NCBI GenBank assembly: GCA_045593725.1
Contig: JAZNXE010000025.1
Span: 1 to 44,061, forward strand
DNA: 44,061 nt
Direction of reading: 5' to 3'
Source of the DNA: HGM12713 sp045593725
GTDB lineage: Bacteria; Bacillota; Clostridia; Oscillospirales; CAG-272
Every line of letters begins with the position of its first letter. The stretch's first letter is position 1. The notes under the pieces were generated by a model. The model saw only the letters and a list, made by a program, of their open reading frames with translations. It did no database searches and had not been told where the DNA came from. This document shows, one piece after another, positions 32,993-40,630 of the stretch. The position numbers and the translations under genes are program-made.

Positions 32993-33505
32993 TTATCCAC
33001 CGTTTTTATTCGTAAACACCAATCTTTTACTGAATATGTAGTTTCCTATTATGACCATTACAGCCGCTATAAGCTTTGCTATTATCTCGTTAAGGTTCAT
33101 TCTTATACCCAGCACCGCCACGTTGTTAAGGACGGGCAGAAGCACCGACAGACCAAGCGCGCCGAAATAGGTGACAGCGTAATCAAGAGCAAAGGTCAGC
33201 ACTCTGCCACCCGCAAATACGGTAAGCTGCCGAAGGGTGGAGGCTTCGGTATCCGAGTCGGTGAATACCCATTTTTTGTTTGTAAAATAGGCAACGATAA
33301 CCGAGGCTATCCACTGCACTATCTGTGCAACTGTATAAACCAGCAGGTAATCACGGCTGGAGGTGTCCTCGGTAGGAATACCTAAGATGGCTTTGCCTCC
33401 AAGAAGCATAACAAAATAGACCGCCCATCCCACCACGGTGGTGGTTATGCCGAAAAAAAGATAGCGTATTATTTGATGCCTGCTTAAAAACTCTTTTCTG
33501 GTCAT
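32993..33505 (-). CDS. GtrA family membrane protein
   Basis: A small integral membrane protein of 170 residues with four hydrophobic segments. The N-terminal QIIRYLFFGITTTVVGWAVY and the FTNKKWVF motif after the second helix are typical of GtrA (PF04138), proteins linked to moving lipid-linked sugars across the membrane for wall or exopolysaccharide decoration. A glycosyltransferase partner would be expected, but none is adjacent. A family A repeat starts about 25 bp upstream of the ATG (33505); no promoter is recognised. Confidence 0.9.
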   Translation of the reverse strand: MTRKEFLSRHQIIRYLFFGITTTVVGWAVYFVMLLGGKAILGIPTEDTSSRDYLLVYTVAQIVQWIASVIVAYFTNKKWVFTDSDTEASTLRQLTVFAGGRVLTFALDYAVTYFGALGLSVLLPVLNNVAVLGIRMNLNEIIAKLIAAVMVIIGNYIFSKRLVFTNKNGG

Positions 33506-33529
33506 AGGTTTCTCCTATTTTGGTGGGAT

Positions 33530-33916
33530 GTTGTTTGAACTCGCTTATTGGGAGAACCCCCGGCGAGGGATTTGTGGGACGTCGCGCCCTGTGGGCGATA
33601 AAGCCGTCACTCAAATAGGAAAAAGCAAGGAGTATTGGAAGCGGTAGCGACCAAGACGACTATGCTTTTGACCGTATCTCCCCTTGCCTCGCAGGCGAGT
33701 CAATTCCCCTCTCCTGCGCTATTTGAAGCGTAGGGTGTTTCGCTCTCTGCGGAGAGCGCCAAGGGCTACTCGCCCTTGACCTCGCCACCTTTTAAAAAAG
33801 GTGGACGAAAACTTTAAATGTTTGGTCTGTGCGAACCCTTACAATAATCCCTTCAACAAGTTCTTTGGCTCCACCTTTCTCGAAAGAAAGGTGGAAAATT
33901 CGTTTATAATTCTAAC
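33530..33916 (-). repeat. Family A hairpin repeat, copy 10, full length, interrupted by element B copy 5
   Basis: From the end of rarA on the minus strand: leading box, H1 at 33871-33894 (CCACCTTTCT), H2 with arms CACCTTTT/AAAAGGTG, H3 (CAAGGGCGAGTAGCCCTTGG), a GCTCTCCGCAGAGAGC hairpin, the GAAGCGTAGGG segment, a GACTCGCCTGCGAGGC hairpin, and GGGAGAACCC...GGGTTCTCCC split by the 107-bp element. The leading box supplies the last Ser codon and the TAG stop of rarA. Confidence 0.85.
33570..33676 (+). repeat. 107-bp structured repeat (element B), copy 5, nested in family A
   Basis: A full 107 bp, from ATTTGTGGGACG to TTTTGACCGTA. It splits the D hairpin between GGCGAGGG and TCTCCCC. The uninterrupted D hairpin is present at 35880-35905, giving an empty-site comparison. 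Confidence 0.93.
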
Positions 33917-35129
33917 TATTCTTTATCTTCTCCCAATAATCTCTCGCGGCGGCTTCGGTTTTGTTTTCGCCGGGGGTATAATAATGCTTATTTTTGATAT
34001 CATTGGGGAGATATTGCTGCTTTACGTAGTGGTTAGGATACTCGTGGGGATACTTATAGCCCTTGAATAGCGGACTTTGCAGATGCTTCGGCAATACCCG
34101 TCCGAGTCCCGCCTCCACGTCCGCCCACGCCGCGTCTATCGCGGCTTCGGCTGAGTTGGATTTGGGCGCGGTGGCAAGAAGTATTGTCGCATTTGCCAAG
34201 GGTATCCTCGCCTCGGGAAGTCCCAGTTCCTTTGCCGACTCGCAGGCAGCTCTTGTCACGCTCACCGCAAGAGGATAAGCAAGTCCTATATCCTCGCTGG
34301 CTATGACCTGTAAGCGCCTACATACGGCGATAAGCTCGCCTGCCGCCAGCAGCTTTGCTAAGTAGAACACCGCCGCATCCGCGTCCGAGCCGCGTATGGA
34401 CTTTTGCAGGCAGGAAAGGAGGTCAAAATGGGTATCTGTGTCGTAGTTGCCAATCCTCACGTTGAACTCGTCAACTACATTTTGCGTTATGTCGCTCTCG
34501 GCGGCAAAATACGCGTTCTCAAGCACACCGATTGCGTGTCTTACGTCCCCCGAGGTGCTTTTCGCGATATATAGCAGTACCTCGTCGGTAACACTCTTTT
34601 TCGTCCCCGTCTGCTCCTCAAGGAAGCTCATCGCCCGCCTGAGCGCTCGGGTACAGTCCTCTGCCCTTACGGGCTTGAACTCAAATAGAGATGAACGGGA
34701 AATTATAGCATTGTAAACGTAGAAATGAGGATTCTCGGTAGTTGACGCGATAAGCGTTACCCTGCCGTCCTCGATATATTCCAGAAGCGCCTGCTGCTGC
34801 TTTCGGTTAAAATACTGAATCTCGTCGATATAGAGCAGTATTCCCCCTGTGCAGAAAACGCTGTCGGTGGTGCTGAGAATATCCTTAACGTCAGAGAGCG
34901 ACGCGGTGGTTGCGTTAATGCGGTGGAATACCATATCCGCGCTCCTTGCGATTATCTCCGCCGCCGTGGTCTTTCCCGTTCCGGGAGGACCGTAAAATAT
35001 CATATTCGCTAGCCTGCCCGCCGATATCATTCGACGGACGACCCCCCTCTCTCCGAAAAGGTGGTCCTGCCCCACGATATCGTCAAAGCTTTTTGGTCTT
35101 ATTGCGTCAGCGGTTCTGACATTGTTCAT
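33912..35129 (-). CDS. rarA: Replication-associated recombination protein A (RarA/MgsA)
   Basis: This is a clamp-loader-like AAA+ ATPase acting at stalled forks. It has 405 residues. Walker A is GPPGTGKT (47-54), Walker B ILLYIDEIQYF, sensor TENPHFYVYNAIISR, and the C-terminal tetramerisation block ends in the conserved YKYPHEYPNHYVKQQYLP motif. GGAG precedes ATG 35129. The hypothetical gene at 35161 is 31 bp upstream. Its final codon and stop are formed by the leading bases of a family A repeat. Confidence 0.95.
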   Translation of the reverse strand: MNNVRTADAIRPKSFDDIVGQDHLFGERGVVRRMISAGRLANMIFYGPPGTGKTTAAEIIARSADMVFHRINATTASLSDVKDILSTTDSVFCTGGILLYIDEIQYFNRKQQQALLEYIEDGRVTLIASTTENPHFYVYNAIISRSSLFEFKPVRAEDCTRALRRAMSFLEEQTGTKKSVTDEVLLYIAKSTSGDVRHAIGVLENAYFAAESDITQNVVDEFNVRIGNYDTDTHFDLLSCLQKSIRGSDADAAVFYLAKLLAAGELIAVCRRLQVIASEDIGLAYPLAVSVTRAACESAKELGLPEARIPLANATILLATAPKSNSAEAAIDAAWADVEAGLGRVLPKHLQSPLFKGYKYPHEYPNHYVKQQYLPNDIKNKHYYTPGENKTEAAARDYWEKIKNS

Positions 35130-35160
35130 AGGGCACTCCTTTCCTTCAGCGAGTCAAATA

Positions 35161-35817
35161 TCAGCCGAAAAGATTGTCTAAAAATCCAAGCACCTGAGGA
35201 AGCACAAGCAGCAACGCAAAGAAGGCTACAAGCATTATCGCTATGGATATTACGGTAGAGAGCCAGCCCGAGCCTTTTTTCTCGAACCTTATCTCTGCTC
35301 TGATTCTCTTGTCCTCGGGTATGTAAAAGCGGTCCGTGGCTGTGTCAATTATATATTCCCTGCTCTTGTAGCGCGGGAGCTTTGGCTCGCTCTTGCGCTT
35401 TTCCTCGTAGACTTGCATATCTGCCGCCTGCCGGCGGTAGAAGTTTTCCTCCTCCACGCATTTTACCACGCTGCGTAGCGAGGTGCTGCGCTCAAGAGCG
35501 TATTTTATGAAGGGATTTTTCACATATCCCAGCTCCGCGGCAGTCATTGCGTTCTCGGGGGACAGACATCCCCGCTCTATGAGCCTACGAACGATGCCGC
35601 CAAGAAATTGCTTGTGATAAGCCATAGCCACGCAAGCGATTATGATGCCCACGAAAATTCCAAGCACCGTCAGGCGTATGGAAAAGAGGGGCATTTTTTC
35701 AAGTCCGAGATTTTGATAGTTTCCGTCAACTCTCAGATATACGTCGTATAAATAATTCCAGACGTCCTCCCAGAAGGTGGTGTCCGTTTCTGCCGCTATG
35801 GCGTAATATAGGTTCAT
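35161..35817 (-). CDS. Hypothetical two-helix membrane protein
   Basis: I do not recognise this 218-residue protein. It has an extracellular N-terminal part of about 45 residues, a transmembrane helix (about 47-68, RLTVLGIFVGIIIACVAMAY), a 110-residue charged cytoplasmic domain that includes GYVKNPFIKYAL and a YIPEDKRIRAEIRF strand, and a C-terminal helix (about 187-212). It sits between serS and rarA and probably forms an operon with rarA. In many Clostridia a small conserved membrane protein occurs near parB/serS, so the position may be conserved. Confidence 0.75.
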   Translation of the reverse strand: MNLYYAIAAETDTTFWEDVWNYLYDVYLRVDGNYQNLGLEKMPLFSIRLTVLGIFVGIIIACVAMAYHKQFLGGIVRRLIERGCLSPENAMTAAELGYVKNPFIKYALERSTSLRSVVKCVEEENFYRRQAADMQVYEEKRKSEPKLPRYKSREYIIDTATDRFYIPEDKRIRAEIRFEKKGSGWLSTVISIAIMLVAFFALLLVLPQVLGFLDNLFG

Positions 35818-35850
35818 TTTTTCTCCTTGAGTTAGAACTCGTTATGCTTT

Positions 35851-36140
35851 CGAGTGTGAAGTTGATTGAACTCGTTTATTGGGAGAACCCCCGGCGAGGG
35901 TTCTCCCCTTGCCTCGCAAGCGAGTCAATTCCCCTCTCCTGCGCTTTCTGAACGATAGGGATTTTCGCCCGTTGCGACGAGCGACCAAGGCTCTGCCTTT
36001 GGAAACCGCAAGCCTTTAAAAAGGCTTGACCTAAACTTTAAATGTTTGGTTTGTGCGAACCCTTATAATAAACCCCTTCAAGAAGTTCTTTGCGCCACTT
36101 TCTTTCAAGAAAGTGGCATAAAATCGTTTATAATTCTAAC
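35851..36140 (-). repeat. Family A hairpin repeat, copy 11 (full length, uninterrupted)
   Basis: From the serS stop (2 bp gap) on the minus strand: leading box, H1 at 36094-36117 (GCCACTTTCTT), H2 with arms AAGCCTTT/AAAGGCTT, a degraded H3, a CGCTCGTCGCAACGGGCG hairpin, a GACTCGCTTGCGAGGC hairpin and the intact GGGAGAACCC/GGGTTCTCCC hairpin (about 35880-35906). It fills the 325-bp gap. Confidence 0.88.
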
Positions 36141-36142
36141 TA

Positions 36143-37426
36143 TTACTTCTTAATAATATCCACGCCGATATACTTACGGAGCACCTCAGGCACTACTACC
36201 GAGCCGTCGGCAAGCTGATTCTGCTCAACGAGGGCGGGGAGAATACGGCTGGTCGCCAGTCCGGAGCCGTTGAGAGTATGCACGAACTCGGTCTTGCCCG
36301 TAGCCTCGCGTCTTACTCTTATCATACCTCTGCGCGCCTGATAGTCGCGGGCGTTGGATACAGAGGAAACCTCCTTATATCCGTTCATAGAGGGAATATT
36401 TATCTCAATATCGTAGGTTCTCGCCATAGACGCGGAGCAATCCTCTGCCGCGAGCTTAACCGTGCGGAAGTGGAAGCCCAGACCCTTAACGAGATTTTCA
36501 GCCTTCATTACAAGCTCGTCAAACGCCTCGTCGCTCTTCTCGGGGAGAGTGTACTGGAACATCTCGACCTTGTTGAACTGATGTCCTCTTACCATTCCTC
36601 TCTCGTCAGAGCGGTAAGAGCCTGCCTCACGGCGGAAGCAGGGGGTATAGCTTACCAGCTTCTTGGGCAGGTCTGCCTCGGTGAGTATCTCACCTCTGTA
36701 AAGAGAAGCCAGAGCCGCCTCGGCGGTGGGAAGCATATAGCGGCTGCGGTTGTCGGTATTGTTCTCTATCTTGAATACCTCATCGGCGAACTTTGGGAAC
36801 TGTCCCGCGGTAACTCCGCACTCATACTCAAGCATGTGAGGGGGAAGGATAAGCTCGTAGCCGTCCCCAAGATGTGTATCTATAAAGTAGTTGAGGAGCG
36901 CCCACTCAAGGCGCGCGCCCATTCCGCGATAAATCCAGAAGCCCGAGCCAGAAAGCTTGGTTCCTCTGTCGTAATCAACCAGACCGAGGCTTGTGCAGAG
37001 GTCAACGTGGTTTTTCGGCTCAAAATCAAAGGTCTTAGGCTCGCCAAAGTAGCACAGAGGCTGGTTGTTCTCCTTACCGCCCGAGAGAAGGTCCTCGTCG
37101 GGAAGATTGGGAAGTCCCAGCATTACAGAGGTGAACTGAGTATCAACCTCCTTAAGCTCCTCGTCGATAGCCTTGGTCTTAGCGCCCATTTCCTTCATCT
37201 GAGCGAAAATTGCGGCAACATCCCTTCCCTCCTTTTTGTACTGGGGAATAAGCTTGTTTACCCTGTTCTGCTCTGCCTTGATTGCCTCGGTTTCGGCGAT
37301 AAGCTCCCTTCTCTTTGCGTCAAGAGCAAGTATCTGCCCGATTTCCTCCTTAGCGTCCTTTCCTTTTTTAGCGAGTCTGGCAATAACCTCGTCGGGATTT
37401 TCCTTGATGTATCTGATGTCTAACAT
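36143..37426 (-). CDS. serS: Serine-tRNA ligase
   Basis: It charges tRNA-Ser (and tRNA-Sec) with serine. The 427-residue length is standard. The N-terminal coiled-coil arm (about 30-100) grips the long variable arm of tRNA-Ser. Class II motif 2 is visible around CFRREAGSYRSDERGMVRGHQF in family terms and motif 3 around GSGLATSRILPALVE. No T-box leader is found upstream; the 302-bp gap to parB is family A repeat. The mnmG-rsmG-parA-parB-serS order is common in Clostridia. Confidence 0.97.
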   Translation of the reverse strand: MLDIRYIKENPDEVIARLAKKGKDAKEEIGQILALDAKRRELIAETEAIKAEQNRVNKLIPQYKKEGRDVAAIFAQMKEMGAKTKAIDEELKEVDTQFTSVMLGLPNLPDEDLLSGGKENNQPLCYFGEPKTFDFEPKNHVDLCTSLGLVDYDRGTKLSGSGFWIYRGMGARLEWALLNYFIDTHLGDGYELILPPHMLEYECGVTAGQFPKFADEVFKIENNTDNRSRYMLPTAEAALASLYRGEILTEADLPKKLVSYTPCFRREAGSYRSDERGMVRGHQFNKVEMFQYTLPEKSDEAFDELVMKAENLVKGLGFHFRTVKLAAEDCSASMARTYDIEINIPSMNGYKEVSSVSNARDYQARRGMIRVRREATGKTEFVHTLNGSGLATSRILPALVEQNQLADGSVVVPEVLRKYIGVDIIKK

Positions 37427-37455
37427 TTTTTGTTTTCCTTTCGATGATGATTTGT

Positions 37456-37729
37456 TACGATTTGTTTGGGTAGGAAAACCCCCGGCGAGGGTTTTCCTCT
37501 TTGCCTATGGCAAATTCACCTTTCCTGCGCTTATTGAACGATTGGGGATTTCGCTGACTGCGGTCAGCGACTTAGGGCGTTGCCCTAAGAACCCACGAGC
37601 TTTTGAAAAAGCTCGACCAAAACTTTCTAATGTTTGGTTTGTGCCAAACCTTAAAATAACTCCTTCAATAAGTTCTTTGGCTCCACCTTTCTTCCAAGAA
37701 AGGTGGAAAAAATCGTTTATAATTCTAAC
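37456..37729 (-). repeat. Family A hairpin repeat, copy 12 (full length)
   Basis: The leading box begins at the last base of the parB TAG stop. H1 is at 37683-37706 (CCACCTTTCTT), then H2 (GAGCTTTTTC), H3 (TTAGGGCAACGCCCTAA), GCTGACCGCAGTCAGC, TTTGCCATAGGCAAA, and GGAAAACCC/GGGTTTTCC. Confidence 0.88.
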
Positions 37730-38625
37730 TATTCACTAAATATATTTTCTCCGCACAGACTTACGAGCAGCGCCTCAAGGTCCGCGTCGTCGTCGTAGGT
37801 AAGCTCTACCACCTTTTTACGGGATGAGCGGGAGATTCTCACCTTTCTGCCAAGAGAGGACATTGCCTTTCTCTCAAGCTCCTTCATATGAAGCTTGACC
37901 TGTGAGGTCACCCTTTCCGCTTGCTCGGCTTCCTTGCGCTGAGCGGCATCGTTCAGACGCTTCACAGCGGCCTCTACCTCACGAACCGAGAGTCGGTTCT
38001 CTACGGCTCTGTGAGCCAAGGAAATCATATCATCCTCGTCGTCAAGACCGAGAATTGCTCTGGCGTGACCTGCCGCAAGCTCTCCCTCGCGAAGCAGCTC
38101 CAGCACCTCCTCTGGGAGGTCAAGGAGTCGCAGAGCGTTGGTTATTGCTACTCTGCTCTTTCCCACCTGCTTGGCAACCTGATCCTGAGTAAGCCCGAAG
38201 CGGTCGATAAGCGCACCGTAGCCCATAGCCTCCTCCACGGGATTAAGGTCCTCACGCTGGATGTTCTCAATAAGTGCTACCTGAGCCGCCTTAAGCTCGT
38301 CGCCGTCAAAAATTACTGCGGGTATCTCGGAAAGACCCGCCATTTTTGCCGCTCTCCATCGGCGCTCACCCGCGATTATCTCGTAGGTTCCCTCTGCCTG
38401 AATGCTCTCGCGGACTATAATAGGCTGAAGCACTCCGTAGGTTGCGATAGAGTCAGCCAACACCTCCAGTGCCTCGCGCTCAAAGGTCTTTCTCGGCTGG
38501 TCGCGTCTTGGCTCAATGTCCGCGATGCGCAAAAGCTCCCCCGAGCCTTTTTTATTCTCCACCATATTGTCGTTAAAAATATCGTAAAAGCCCCGTCCGA
38601 GACCTCCTGATTTTTTAGTAGCCAT
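37729..38625 (-). CDS. parB: Chromosome partitioning protein ParB (Spo0J)
   Basis: This CTP-dependent DNA clamp loads at parS sites and spreads to organise the origin. It has 298 residues. The N-terminal ParA-contact segment is KKSGGLGRGF. The ParB/Srx domain shows PRRDQPRKTF and GERRWRAAK (the CTP-binding GERR motif). The helix-turn-helix domain has LTQDQVAKQVGKSRVAITNALRLL. A C-terminal dimerisation domain closes the protein. It follows the mini-ParB gene by 50 bp. Two perfect parS sites are within 3 kb. The ParA-contact motif here (GRGFYDIF) deviates from the consensus GRGL, while the mini protein keeps the consensus. Confidence 0.96.
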   Translation of the reverse strand: MATKKSGGLGRGFYDIFNDNMVENKKGSGELLRIADIEPRRDQPRKTFEREALEVLADSIATYGVLQPIIVRESIQAEGTYEIIAGERRWRAAKMAGLSEIPAVIFDGDELKAAQVALIENIQREDLNPVEEAMGYGALIDRFGLTQDQVAKQVGKSRVAITNALRLLDLPEEVLELLREGELAAGHARAILGLDDEDDMISLAHRAVENRLSVREVEAAVKRLNDAAQRKEAEQAERVTSQVKLHMKELERKAMSSLGRKVRISRSSRKKVVELTYDDDADLEALLVSLCGENIFSE

Positions 38626-38675
38626 TCTATTTCTCCTATCTTATGTGTTCATAATTTGTTCATAAATATGCAGGT

Positions 38676-38891
38676 TTACTTTTTAAAATTGGATTTTACA
38701 CTTTTGTTTTTTTGCTTGGTTTCAAAAAGAGCTTTAGTTTTGACCTGAGCTGAGCCTGCCGGAGTTATTCTGATGCTATCCCCTTCCTTGCGTACGGTAA
38801 CGCTTCCGCGCCCCTCGCGAAGGTCAGGAGTGTTATCATCGAGCAGCTCTCCAAGACCGCGCCCGAGGCCCGACGGTTTTTTTGTAGCCAT
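38676..38891 (-). CDS. Mini-ParB: short protein with only the ParA-contact N-terminus of ParB
   Basis: This 71-residue protein starts MATKKPSGLGRGLGELLDDN, clearly related to the start of the adjacent ParB (MATKKSGGLGRG). It has no GERR motif, no helix-turn-helix and no dimerisation domain. The rest is charged, with a short strand-like stretch (GSVTVRKEGDSIRITP) and a basic tail (KQKNKSVKSNFKK). GGGAGGG precedes ATG 38891; an upstream in-frame ATG (38924) would overlap the parA end. It lies 16 bp after parA and 50 bp before parB, so it is made with both. In other ParBs the N-terminal peptide is what triggers ParA ATP hydrolysis. It could therefore modulate ParA, or be a duplicated remnant. 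No function is known to me. Confidence 0.75.
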   Translation of the reverse strand: MATKKPSGLGRGLGELLDDNTPDLREGRGSVTVRKEGDSIRITPAGSAQVKTKALFETKQKNKSVKSNFKK

Positions 38892-38907
38892 AATTCCCTC
38901 CCGATTC

Positions 38908-39669
38908 TCAGATTCTGGTGACAAGCTCCTTGGCGACCTCTATGTATTCCTTGGCGCCCTTGGAGTTTTTATCGTGATAGTAAGCAGGTCTTCCGAAGCC
39001 AGGCGCCTCGGTAAGCTTCACGTTTCTTGAAATCTTAGTTTGGAAAAGCTTGTCCGCATAATGCTGGTTAAGCTCGGAGATAACCTGCATAGAAAGAAGC
39101 AGTCTGCCGTTGTACATAGTTATAAGAATTCCCGTAATAGCAAGGTCGGGATTGTACATACGCTTAATTCTGTTGATGGTTATCATCAGCTGAGAAAGTC
39201 CCTCGAGAGCGTAAAATTCGCACTGCATAGGAACGATTACTCCGTCACTTGCGGCGAAAGCGTTTACCGTAAGCATTCCAAGCGAAGGAGGACAGTCGAT
39301 AAGCACGTAATCAAAATCCTGCTTTATCTCGGCAAGAGCCTTCTTTATTCTGAATTCGCTCTCATCGAAATCAAAGAGGTCGAACTCCGCTCCCGCGAGA
39401 GCTGTGTTTGTGGGGATTACCCAAAGATTTTCATAAGGAGTTTCCTTTATAATTTCCTTTACGGGAAGCTCCCCCGTGAGCAGCTCCTTAGTGGTCGCCT
39501 TAAGTCCTTTTTTGGATATTCCCACACCGCTCGTGGTGTTGCCCTGTGGGTCAAGGTCTATAATAAGCACCTTATATCCCAAAATACCAAGAGAAGCGGC
39601 GGTGTTTACGCAAGAAGTAGTTTTTCCCACGCCGCCCTTCTGATTGGCAAAAGATATTATCTTTCCCAT
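38908..39669 (-). CDS. parA: Chromosome partitioning ATPase ParA (Soj)
   Basis: This deviant Walker ATPase works with ParB in origin segregation and, in Bacillus, in controlling DnaA. It has 253 residues from ATG 39669. Walker A is KGGVGKTT (11-18), followed by DLDPQGNTTSG and the Walker B region YVLIDCPPSLG. AAAGGA lies 11 bp upstream, a little far. The open frame extends to 39762, but that part includes the promoter. It is followed by the mini-ParB and parB. The promoter has the same -35 and -10 surroundings as that of dnaA. Confidence 0.96.
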   Translation of the reverse strand: MGKIISFANQKGGVGKTTSCVNTAASLGILGYKVLIIDLDPQGNTTSGVGISKKGLKATTKELLTGELPVKEIIKETPYENLWVIPTNTALAGAEFDLFDFDESEFRIKKALAEIKQDFDYVLIDCPPSLGMLTVNAFAASDGVIVPMQCEFYALEGLSQLMITINRIKRMYNPDLAITGILITMYNGRLLLSMQVISELNQHYADKLFQTKISRNVKLTEAPGFGRPAYYHDKNSKGAKEYIEVAKELVTRI

Positions 39670-39733
39670 ATATTTAGAGGTCCTTTCTTTATGATATTGC
39701 GACATTTTCCCGCCGCCGATTATATTCCTTTTT

Positions 39734-39762
39734 ATTATATCATATTTGATTTTTAATTGCAA
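39734..39762 (-). promoter_or_regulatory. parA promoter
   Basis: On the minus strand TTGCAA (39757-39762), 17 bp, TATAAT (39734-39739), with ATATGA directly before the -10 as at dnaA. Confidence 0.75.
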
Positions 39763-39806
39763 TAGATATTCAGGGGATTTTCTATAAATTTACATATTTT
39801 TTCTTA

Positions 39807-39822
39807 TGTTTCACGTGAAACA
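39807..39822. promoter_or_regulatory. parS site 1
   Basis: TGTTTCACGTGAAACA, a perfect 16-bp palindrome equal to the Bacillus parS consensus. It lies between parA and rsmG. Confidence 0.97.
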
Positions 39823-39836
39823 TACATAAAAGCGAA

Positions 39837-39864
39837 AAAGCCGTCGAAAAACGACGGCTTTTTC
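39837..39864 (-). terminator. rsmG terminator
   Basis: AAAAAGCCGTCG pairs with CGACGGCTTTTT around a four-base loop, directly at the rsmG stop. T runs occur on both strands. Confidence 0.9.
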
Positions 39865-40598
39865 TATAAGGGCTTTTTTGATATTTGGGAATAATGTCTT
39901 GGATATTTAGGCGGCGTAGAGGCGACCTTCTGCGATACGATTATTACTCGCTTTTCAAAGCTTTCGCCATTGGCTGTTAGCTCCAGCCCAGAAATAACCG
40001 CAGGCGAACCGCCGCAAAGCTTTATGGCGTTTGCCGAAGCATTCGCCTCGCTTTCTCCCTGAGCAGCTTTCATAGCCACAAAATAGCCGCCTTTTCTCAC
40101 AAAGGGTAGGCAAAGCTCGGACAAAACAGGTAGAGCAGCAACGGCGCGTGCGGTTGCTATATCAAAACCTTCTCTGAAATCCGATTTGTTCGCATATTCT
40201 TCGGCGCGCCCCACAACGGCAGCAAGATTGTTTAATCCCAAAAGCCTTGCCGCGCCCTTTACGTATTCTATGCGTTTCGCTGTTCCGTCAAGAGCGGTTA
40301 TCATCAGGTCAGGACGAAATATCGCCAACGGGAGGCTCGGAAATCCCGCACCGCAGCCTACGTCTATAACCCTCGAGCTTTCGGGAATATATTTCAACAC
40401 CGTAAGACTGTCGACGTAATGTTTTAAAATGACACCCTCTAAGTCGGTTATTGCAGTAAGATTTAAGCTCTTGTTGACCTCCAGCATGTGATCAGTCAAG
40501 ACATAAAGCTTTTCCGTCTGCTCATCGGTGGGCGTAGGCAAAAAGCTGTTAAGAGCAAAAATATCTATACATTTTTCTTTAAATTCTTGATATTCCAA
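39864..40598 (-). CDS. rsmG: 16S rRNA (guanine-527-N7)-methyltransferase
   Basis: It methylates G527 of 16S rRNA using S-adenosylmethionine; loss gives low-level streptomycin resistance. It has 244 residues from TTG 40598, chosen because AAAGGAG (40605-40611) is 6 bp upstream. An ATG at 40631 is in frame and overlaps the mnmG stop, but it would have to be translated through the parS site and has no ribosome-binding site. The SAM-binding motif DVGCGAGFPSLPLAI lies near residue 80. The C-terminus has about 10 extra residues. It sits between mnmG and parA, the usual order. Confidence 0.93.
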   Translation of the reverse strand: MEYQEFKEKCIDIFALNSFLPTPTDEQTEKLYVLTDHMLEVNKSLNLTAITDLEGVILKHYVDSLTVLKYIPESSRVIDVGCGAGFPSLPLAIFRPDLMITALDGTAKRIEYVKGAARLLGLNNLAAVVGRAEEYANKSDFREGFDIATARAVAALPVLSELCLPFVRKGGYFVAMKAAQGESEANASANAIKLCGGSPAVISGLELTANGESFEKRVIIVSQKVASTPPKYPRHYSQISKKPL

Positions 40599-40614
40599 GT
40601 TTTTCTCCTTTGTA

Positions 40615-40630
40615 TGTTTCACGTGAAACA
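40615..40630. promoter_or_regulatory. parS site 2
   Basis: TGTTTCACGTGAAACA again, identical to site 1. It is in the 32-bp gap between the mnmG stop and the rsmG TTG start. Confidence 0.97.

Noticed and set aside
37427..37728. T-box leader for serS
   Set aside because: No specifier loop or AGGGTGG-type antiterminator sequence was found; the gap is family A repeat.
33530..37729. CRISPR array from repeated hairpins
   Set aside because: Repeats are not regularly spaced, there are no unique spacers of constant size, and no cas genes are nearby.
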